Source: Candidatus Heimdallarchaeota archaeon (lineage in GTDB: Archaea > Asgardarchaeota > Heimdallarchaeia > JABLTI01). From it: a stretch of 5,581 nt of DNA. The notes below the pieces were generated by a model. The model saw nothing but the letters and a program-made list of their open reading frames with translations, ran no database searches and was not told where the DNA came from. Both the position numbers and the translations under genes were made by a program. Of this stretch, positions 1 to 4,503 are shown piece by piece; the first letter of the stretch is position 1, and each line of letters starts with the position of its first letter. The stretch spans positions 1 through 5,581 of the forward strand of contig DAOVHJ010000183.1 in the NCBI GenBank assembly GCA_030671945.1, read 5' to 3'.

Positions 1-1462
1 GTTTCATGTTCATAGCCATTTCTTGATGAGCAGGATCTTTAATAAGAACACCTTCAATTCCTGAAACACCTTCAAAGTCTGCTAATACTGGATAGTATTG
101 GGCATCCATAATGTCGATGCTTCCATCAATAAGTGAAGCTACTGCTGCATCTTTACCTGATATAAAGGTTAGATACCAATCAGTTAGTTTTACTGCTGAA
201 CCATGCCAATATGGATTTGGAATCATATGAACAATGCTGTTTACCTGATCATAACCACCTGCAGGATCTATCATAAATGGACCAGCGGATTTAACAAGTG
301 ACCACATAGCATCACCAGTTCCAGGAACATCATTGAAGATTGAGTATCCGGCTGAGGATATCAATGGTTGGATTTCGCTTTTATCAATGATAGCACCAGC
401 TAGTAATGATTTTGCGAAGTTGTAAACACCTGTTAGTTCAAATAACAATTCTCCACCAGCGACATCTGGTCCAACAACTGATATAGAAGTATTTGATTCG
501 AACCATTTGGTATAATAGCTGTAACCACCAGCACCAACTGAGGGTGTCATGGTTAATTCATAGGAATATACGACATCTGATGGAAGTACTGCTGCACCAT
601 CGCTGAATTTAGCTAGGGGATCTAAGAAAACAGTCATGTTGATTTTATTATCAATAATGGGTGATATTGTTGCGTTCAATGCGATTTCAGGTTCCCAATT
701 ATGATGGTCTTGTCCTCTTTTGACCAATCCACCATAAACTGATTGCATCCACTGCATATCATAAAATGATTCTGCTACGTAGATGTTTGGTTCTCGTAGA
801 TCTGCTGGAATACCATATTTGATTATACCATCATCACTGTCATCCCAGTATTCGGTTCTATGATTAGAAGATGCAATGAGTAATCCGTCTACACCACTAA
901 CAGTTTCAGTGAAACCAAAGAGTGATCTTGGATAGATTAGAACAATTGCTGGTAGATCTTCGTAGAGCATTTGTTGTATATCAGCTGCGAATCCGTCTCT
1001 TGCAACAGGATCAAGTGCTGTTAGGTAGTTGTCTAATGCAGTATCATATAATGGATTAATGTATTGATAGAAGTTGTCACCAAATGGTACTAAACTTGCA
1101 CTGTCAAATAGACCAGTTGGATCCCAATCAAGACCCCATGACCAACCCACGAAGAGGATGTCATAACCACCTTCTGCGTATGTTGGAACGTAATCATAGT
1201 CAAGTAATGGATATGACCATGTACGAGGACCAATATTACCCCATCCAGTTGATTCATGGAAGGTAACACCAATACCAATTTTTGGTAGTTGTTGCTCCAT
1301 CAGTAGTGACCATTGATTACGAGCGGCGCTTGTATTGGGTGAAAGTAAGTTGATCGAAAAGGCAATTTGAATATCCATATCTTGTGCCATAGTCAATGTC
1401 ATTACTGTCGACAAACTGAACAATACTACTAGGGTTAAACCTAATAATGCTTTTTTATTCAT
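1..1462 (-). CDS. Family-5-type extracellular solute-binding protein with rearranged segment order, 3' end missing
   Basis: The reading frame is open for 487 codons and runs off the left edge. Residues 1-26 are a signal peptide: MNKK, a hydrophobic core, then a likely cut after MTLTMA. The rest resembles the SBP_bac_5 family, which captures peptides, nickel or oligosaccharides outside the cell for an ABC importer. Residues about 43-185 match the usual C-terminal part of that family: an amphipathic helix before PKIGIGV (60-66), GGYDILFVGWSWGLDWDP (98-115), a TALDPVARD-like helix, and an IYPRSLFGF strand from 176. Residues about 210-487 match the usual N-terminal part: FSDG (286-289) followed by SDVVYSYEL, PGTG (380-383), NPYWHG (416-421) and LIDGSIDI (444-451). 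The order is therefore inverted relative to ordinary members, so the protein is permuted, or carries an extra C-terminal-like segment at its front. The start is set by a strong AGGTGA seven bases upstream. Codons end in C more often than in the neighbouring genes, as in a highly expressed gene. The substrate cannot be read from the sequence. Confidence 0.88.
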   Translation of the reverse strand, partial: MNKKALLGLTLVVLFSLSTVMTLTMAQDMDIQIAFSINLLSPNTSAARNQWSLLMEQQLPKIGIGVTFHESTGWGNIGPRTWSYPLLDYDYVPTYAEGGYDILFVGWSWGLDWDPTGLFDSASLVPFGDNFYQYINPLYDTALDNYLTALDPVARDGFAADIQQMLYEDLPAIVLIYPRSLFGFTETVSGVDGLLIASSNHRTEYWDDSDDGIIKYGIPADLREPNIYVAESFYDMQWMQSVYGGLVKRGQDHHNWEPEIALNATISPIIDNKINMTVFLDPLAKFSDGAAVLPSDVVYSYELTMTPSVGAGGYSYYTKWFESNTSISVVGPDVAGGELLFELTGVYNFAKSLLAGAIIDKSEIQPLISSAGYSIFNDVPGTGDAMWSLVKSAGPFMIDPAGGYDQVNSIVHMIPNPYWHGSAVKLTDWYLTFISGKDAAVASLIDGSIDIMDAQYYPVLADFEGVSGIEGVLIKDPAHQEMAMNMK

Positions 1463-1469
1463 TTTTTTT

Positions 1470-1475
1470 TCACCT
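1470..1475 (-). promoter_or_regulatory. Shine-Dalgarno of the solute-binding protein gene
   Basis: On the minus strand AGGTGA sits seven bases (all A) before the ATG at 1462. It lies within an A-rich, probably unstructured stretch. It fixes the start codon of the secreted protein, and the signal peptide begins directly there. Confidence 0.75.
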
Positions 1476-1486
1476 TTTTTTTATTT

Positions 1487-1512
1487 CCACCAATAGTTCT
1501 TTACTACGGTGG
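1487..1512 (-). promoter_or_regulatory. Hairpin in the leader of the solute-binding protein gene
   Basis: Read as mRNA (minus strand), CCACC (1512-1508) pairs with GGTGG (1491-1487). After a 1x2 internal loop, TAGT (1506-1503) pairs with ACTA (1497-1494) around a five-base loop. This gives nine base pairs, five of them GC-rich, in a very AT-rich region, ending 11 bases before the Shine-Dalgarno. The same CACC could instead pair with GGTG of the Shine-Dalgarno (1474-1471), so the hairpin may keep the ribosome site open, or it may act as a DNA operator. The structure is seen in the sequence; the function is inferred. Confidence 0.45.
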
Positions 1513-1537
1513 AAGCAAGAAAAAGTAGCTAGCACAT

Positions 1538-1552
1538 CTTAATAAGTGTTTT
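1538..1552 (-). promoter_or_regulatory. Possible archaeal promoter of the solute-binding protein gene
   Basis: On the minus strand an A-rich BRE-like AAAACA is followed by CTTATTAAG, a TATA-like box. With the usual archaeal spacing of about 26 bases, transcription would start near 1516. The leader would then be about 54 bases long and begin almost exactly at the hairpin at 1512-1487. The motif is weak and the region is AT-rich, so chance is possible. Confidence 0.3.
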
Positions 1553-1561
1553 GGGTTTCTA

Positions 1562-1584
1562 TTTCAATTATTAGATTACATGAA
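1562..1584. repeat. Imperfect direct repeat, copy 1
   Basis: TTTCAATTATTAGATTACA plus four bases matches the stretch at 1678-1700 at 18 of 23 positions, in the same orientation, 116 bases apart. It lies between the small membrane protein gene and the solute-binding protein gene, upstream of the putative promoter. It may be a paired regulator site, or chance similarity in AT-rich DNA. Confidence 0.35.
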
Positions 1585-1677
1585 TGGAATGCATTGTTCA
1601 TTCTAATGGCACAAGTTAATTTTTGAAACTCTTCAATAACACCGACAATTAAAGTTTTATTTGTTTTCTAAATTTCA

Positions 1678-1700
1678 TTTCAATAATTGGATTGCAATAA
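1678..1700. repeat. Imperfect direct repeat, copy 2
   Basis: TTTCAATAATTGGATTGCA plus four bases is the partner of the copy at 1562-1584. The shared pattern is TTTCAATWATTRGATTRCA. Nothing else recognisable lies between the copies: 1585-1605 can form a weak stem (TGGAATG with CATTCTA, one wobble pair), and the rest of 1585-1677 is featureless AT-rich DNA. Confidence 0.35.
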
Positions 1701-1728
1701 CGTAGTTCTTTTCGCTTTATGAATAATA

Positions 1729-1749
1729 TATGAAAATGTTATTTTCATA
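1729..1749 (-). terminator. Perfect 9-bp palindrome at the end of the small membrane protein gene, possible terminator
   Basis: TATGAAAAT, a three-base spacer and ATTTTCATA form a perfect inverted repeat. It overlaps the TGA stop codon (1747-1745) of the 150-residue gene. In the minus-strand transcript it would fold into a tight stem followed by TATTATT, so it may end or stabilise the upstream operon transcript. The stem is almost all AT, so it is weaker than a bacterial intrinsic terminator, and a protein-binding palindrome is the main alternative. Confidence 0.45.
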
Positions 1750-2197
1750 AAAATGCAATTCGATAAATCTGCCAAATTATCATTGAATAAAGAAGAAGAA
1801 GAGAACCTCCTGAATAGTATGTGAAAGCATTGAAAGTTGCTTCTCTAAAACTATCCTTAGTGATTGTGTCTGAACCCATAAAGCGTTCCTTTATCTTGGA
1901 TACCATAACAGATTGACCAAAATTTCCAAGACAAGCACCAAGAAAGATTACTACTCCAGCCTCACCAAATACAATATATTGCATGAGATACAAGACTAAC
2001 CCTATCTCTTTTTCAAAACCAAATACAAGAAGTAGCGCAATAACAAGATTAATCAAAACAAAAACAATCGAAGTAACAAAACCTAATGTTATGATTCTTA
2101 CCCAATTAATTCTTACAATTTTTTCTTCTTCGAAATCTTCTTCTTTCTCTAATTTTTCTACCTCTTTTTCTTGTTGTATCTTTTGAGGCTTTCTCAT
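1745..2197 (-). CDS. Small membrane protein with about three membrane segments, function unknown
   Basis: The product is 150 residues and was not recognised. Residues 1-30 are a very hydrophilic Lys/Glu-rich stretch that may be helical or coiled and cytoplasmic. Hydrophobic segments follow at about 33-60, 66-92 and 126-147, with a basic loop around KIKERF (101-106). The start is ATG at 2197, because GGGAG (2203-2207) lies five bases upstream and because this ATG overlaps the stop codon of the ABC ATPase gene as ATGA. The same frame can be extended by 12 codons to 2233, but that would overlap the ATPase gene more deeply and would discard the ribosome site. The 4-base overlap suggests translational coupling and a 1:1 partnership with the ATPase, so a membrane subunit or accessory protein of that transporter is the best inference. 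There are no known permease motifs. Confidence 0.8.
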   Translation of the reverse strand: MRKPQKIQQEKEVEKLEKEEDFEEEKIVRINWVRIITLGFVTSIVFVLINLVIALLLVFGFEKEIGLVLYLMQYIVFGEAGVVIFLGACLGNFGQSVMVSKIKERFMGSDTITKDSFREATFNAFTYYSGGSLLLLYSMIIWQIYRIAFL

Positions 2198-3222
2198 TTT
2201 TTCTCCCTTTTCTTTGTAATAGCAGCTCCACAATGATTACAGAATTTTTCGGTATTCTGAACCATCTTTCCACATATCATGCAAGTTATAATATCTTCTT
2301 TGCTTTGAGTAATAAGAGATTCATCATATATGGGTTCAAGTATTATCTTACGCTTTTCTGTCGAAATTGAGAAGTGTTTGGGATTATCGAGTGTCTTTAG
2401 AATTGTCTTAGGAATAGCTAAACGATTTTGTCTGTCCATTTCAAGCAATCGACTTTCTTCTAAATTTCGAAGATGGATTCTTCCTCCATGTTGACCAATA
2501 ATGATCCCTTCCCTCATTTCTAATATTCTATCTGCTCTAGCTGCAACTTGTTGAGAATGAGTTACTATACACAAAGCAATTCCTAATTCATCACTTATTT
2601 TATCAAATAAATTTAGAATGCTTTCTGCTGTTACAATATCTAAATCTCCAGTGGGTTCATCTCCAATTAATATTCTAGGATTTGTGATTAGTGTAGTAGC
2701 TATTGCTGCTCTCTTCTTTTCTCCACCTGAGAGTGTGTCTTCTTTTTTATTTCGCTTATCCCAGATATCCATGAATTTCAACAAGAATTCTGAACGTTGT
2801 TTTACAATTCCCTGAGGAATTTTAGCATAGAAACCAGCAAGTTCAATATTTTCCTTGACAGTTAAATGTTGTAATAATTTACTGTCTTGGAATATAACTC
2901 CTGCAAAACTCCTTCTCGCTCTTATAATTTCTTCCAAAGAAGAACGAGTGATATCTTTAGAGAGATCTTTCCAGAACACTTTACCTGAAGTAGGTTTTCC
3001 CATTCCTGCTACAATATTAACTAAAGTAGTTTTTCCTGAACCACTTGGTCCTATGAGAAATAATTTTTCTCCTAGATTAACTTTGAAAGAAACACCCCTC
3101 AATGCTTGGGTTTCTATTTTCCCTGTTTTATAAATTTTAATAACATCTTCTGCTACTAATAATGGTAAATCATTAGTATCAGCTGATGACAGTTCTTGTG
3201 AAGATATTGAATTGGATGCCAT
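2194..3222 (-). CDS. ABC transporter ATPase (LolD/MacB type) with AbrB-like segment and C-terminal zinc ribbon
   Basis: The product is 342 residues; a typical LolD-type ATPase has about 230. Residues 21-245 are a complete nucleotide-binding domain: Walker A GPSGSGKT (58-65), Q-loop Gln112, signature LSGGE (164-168), Walker B ILIGDE (184-189) with catalytic Glu189, D-loop GDLD (192-195) and switch His222. All catalytic residues are present, so it should bind and hydrolyse ATP on the cytoplasmic face of a membrane complex. The linker IETQALRGVSF and the overall pattern point to the LolD/MacB/FtsE branch. Residues about 258-300 (MDRQNRLAIPKTIL, later KRKIILEPI) resemble an AbrB/SpoVT swapped-hairpin domain. 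Residues 314-331 are a zinc ribbon with CMIC and CNHC (Cys314, 317, 328, 331). The start has AAGGA (3231-3235) eight bases upstream. It overlaps the next gene by four bases and follows the five-segment membrane protein gene by 102 bases. The substrate is unknown. Confidence 0.93.
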   Translation of the reverse strand: MASNSISSQELSSADTNDLPLLVAEDVIKIYKTGKIETQALRGVSFKVNLGEKLFLIGPSGSGKTTLVNIVAGMGKPTSGKVFWKDLSKDITRSSLEEIIRARRSFAGVIFQDSKLLQHLTVKENIELAGFYAKIPQGIVKQRSEFLLKFMDIWDKRNKKEDTLSGGEKKRAAIATTLITNPRILIGDEPTGDLDIVTAESILNLFDKISDELGIALCIVTHSQQVAARADRILEMREGIIIGQHGGRIHLRNLEESRLLEMDRQNRLAIPKTILKTLDNPKHFSISTEKRKIILEPIYDESLITQSKEDIITCMICGKMVQNTEKFCNHCGAAITKKREKK

Positions 3223-3230
3223 AATCTATT

Positions 3231-3235
3231 TCCTT
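3231..3235 (-). promoter_or_regulatory. Shine-Dalgarno of the ABC ATPase gene
   Basis: AAGGA on the minus strand lies eight bases before the ATG at 3222. In the rest of the 102-base gap (3223-3324), AATAAA and TTTATT form a small palindrome at 3252-3267, overlapping CACT/AGTG at 3248-3261. Pyrimidine-rich stretches (CTCTTTTCTTT on the transcript) could terminate or slow transcription. No convincing separate promoter is visible, so read-through from the gene upstream is likely. Confidence 0.6.
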
Positions 3236-3324
3236 CATATTTTTAAGCACTAATAAAAGTGTTTATTGAAAGATTTTGAGAATGAATTAAAGAAAAGAGA
3301 ATGGAAATTAGGATTAAACTACCA

Positions 3325-4344
3325 CTATTTTTGTAATTGTTCCCCTGGTACTTCTTTAAAATCTAGTTCAGGAGATCTTCGAGCTTCAATTGCATTTGCT
3401 ATTCTCCTGTAGACATAATCCTTATTATTCCAGATATTATCCAAGTTACCAATTATCAAGAAGATACCATATGTTATTAGGAAGGGAATGAAGTAAATTA
3501 GCATCATAGTTAATCCTACCGCGATTGGATGATATTGACCTTGATTCCCGTAAGATTCTTTATATTCAAACCCATATACAAGAAAATCATTTGATCTCCG
3601 TTCAACAAAAAGAGAGTAAAGTAAATCTCTGAATCTTAATTCAATATCACCAGTCAAAAGAGCCATTGCAGTACCTATAACCAAAGAAACAATAAAAACA
3701 AGGAATAAAAGTAATTTTGCGCTAGGGAGGTATGACCTTTTCTTAATTTTCTTGAATACTATAAAATTATATGTTCCAGTTAGGGTAGCACCTAAGAAAA
3801 CGGGCATTAGAACAATCCAAATATACATCAAAGTCCATTTTGGTCTACTTGGATTTATTAACTCTGATCCCCAGATATCATCCATATTATAATATCTGTG
3901 ATTTTGTGCAAAATCTATTTCATCAACTACTGAAAAACCATTTCTAAGAAATCCACTGTCTGTCAGTATAAAAAGAGAAAAACCAAGCAATATTGCAACC
4001 ATTGGGGCAAAGAACCAAACAATTCCTGGTTTTGCAATAAATCTCAAGGTTGGATCTTGACCTGTATTTAGTCCATATGTAAGAAATACTTTCATCCAAT
4101 AACTTGGACCATTACCAAATGAGTATTCTTCCCCTTCACCTCTGAGGGTGTTTGTGTATCCCATTATTACAATACTTATTATCCACGTGAAGATCAAATA
4201 AACTCCTAACGGAGAATGGATTTTTTTCCAGAAATACTTCAATATAGCTAGTAGCCAGTCTCTCCATACTTGGACGAAAGAACGAGGGCGTAAATCAGTT
4301 GAACTCAATGAACTTTCTTCTTGATCGCTTCTTATTGCTTCCAT
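3325..4344 (-). CDS. Membrane protein with about five membrane segments, function unknown
   Basis: From ATG 4344 the product is 339 residues and begins MEAIRSDQEE. It was not recognised. Numbering from this start, a charged N-terminal tail leads to a Trp-rich amphipathic stretch (VWRDWLLAILKYFWKK, about 26-41). Hydrophobic segments follow at about 47-65, 106-127, 170-195, 208-231 and 274-300, and the charged C-terminal tail ends in EQLQK. Two loops (about 128-169 and 232-273) are long and polar with many aromatic residues. The positive-inside rule gives conflicting topologies, because KKIKKR lies between the third and fourth segments. There is no EAA loop of an importer permease and no large extracytoplasmic domain of the FtsX/MacB type. 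The frame stays open to an ATG at 4467, with other starts at ATG 4377 and GTG 4356. The shorter start is preferred because a TATA-like box covers 4377-4384 and 4467 would leave only 36 bases before the divergent gene. It lies upstream of the ATPase gene in the same direction and may be its membrane partner. Confidence 0.82.
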   Translation of the reverse strand: MEAIRSDQEESSLSSTDLRPRSFVQVWRDWLLAILKYFWKKIHSPLGVYLIFTWIISIVIMGYTNTLRGEGEEYSFGNGPSYWMKVFLTYGLNTGQDPTLRFIAKPGIVWFFAPMVAILLGFSLFILTDSGFLRNGFSVVDEIDFAQNHRYYNMDDIWGSELINPSRPKWTLMYIWIVLMPVFLGATLTGTYNFIVFKKIKKRSYLPSAKLLLFLVFIVSLVIGTAMALLTGDIELRFRDLLYSLFVERRSNDFLVYGFEYKESYGNQGQYHPIAVGLTMMLIYFIPFLITYGIFLIIGNLDNIWNNKDYVYRRIANAIEARRSPELDFKEVPGEQLQK

Positions 4345-4376
4345 CTTTATTGCCACTTGTTCATTTACTATAAGCA

Positions 4377-4391
4377 TTTTAAATCTTTTCG
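4377..4391 (-). promoter_or_regulatory. Probable archaeal BRE/TATA promoter of the minus-strand operon
   Basis: On the minus strand CGAAAAG (BRE-like) is followed directly by ATTTAAAA (TATA-like). With the usual distance, transcription would start near 4354-4356. The message would then be leaderless at GTG 4356 or have a leader of about ten bases at ATG 4344, which fits the absence of a Shine-Dalgarno there. The ATG at 4377 touches the TATA-like box itself and so would not be transcribed from this promoter. Confidence 0.45.
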
Positions 4392-4446
4392 ATGAAAGAA
4401 TTAAAACGATTTTTTTTGTCTGTATCACGTTTAAAGAAATGCTTGA

Positions 4447-4462
4447 ACCAAAAGCCTTTAAG
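4447..4462 (+). promoter_or_regulatory. Possible archaeal promoter of eutA
   Basis: An A-rich ACCAAAAG is followed by CCTTTAAG. If this is BRE plus TATA, transcription would start near 4485 and give a leader of about 19 bases that just includes the GAGG ribosome site. An alternative TATA-like GTTTAAAG lies further upstream near 4429. No operator is recognisable. Confidence 0.3.
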
Positions 4463-4492
4463 TGCATCTTACAATTGGGCTTTTAGCGCTTC

Positions 4493-4496
4493 GAGG
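4493..4496 (+). promoter_or_regulatory. Shine-Dalgarno of eutA
   Basis: GAGG ends seven bases before the ATG at 4504. It supports this start, which also places the DVGTTT phosphate loop about 15 residues from the N-terminus, as in known EutA proteins. Confidence 0.6.
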
Positions 4497-4503
4497 ATTA
4501 GAA

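Noticed and set aside
1084..1266. Open frame of 60 codons on the plus strand
   Set aside because: It lies wholly inside the solute-binding protein gene on the other strand, has no ribosome site, and its product has no recognisable features.
1463..1482. T-rich tract as an intrinsic terminator for transcription from the right
   Set aside because: On the transcribed minus strand this tract is A-rich, forms the spacer around the Shine-Dalgarno of the solute-binding protein gene, and has no U-run in the transcript.
1983..2186. Plus-strand open frame rich in Ser, Thr and Phe
   Set aside because: It is the antisense shadow of the Lys/Glu-rich N-terminus and first two membrane segments of the small membrane protein.
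2198..2233. Upstream 12-codon extension of the small membrane protein
   Set aside because: The ATG at 2197 has its own GGGAG site and the ATGA overlap with the ATPase stop; the extension would overlap the zinc ribbon codons without a ribosome site.
2618..3133. Two plus-strand open frames of 65 and 92 codons opposite the ABC ATPase
   Set aside because: They mirror the conserved ATPase motifs in the antisense direction, which keeps the opposite strand open by chance; the ATPase frame is unambiguous.
3325..4344. The five-segment protein as an FtsX/MacB or DppB/DppC permease
   Set aside because: There is no EAA-type cytoplasmic loop, no large extracytoplasmic domain after the first segment, and no family signature that I can see; proximity to an ATPase alone does not justify the name.
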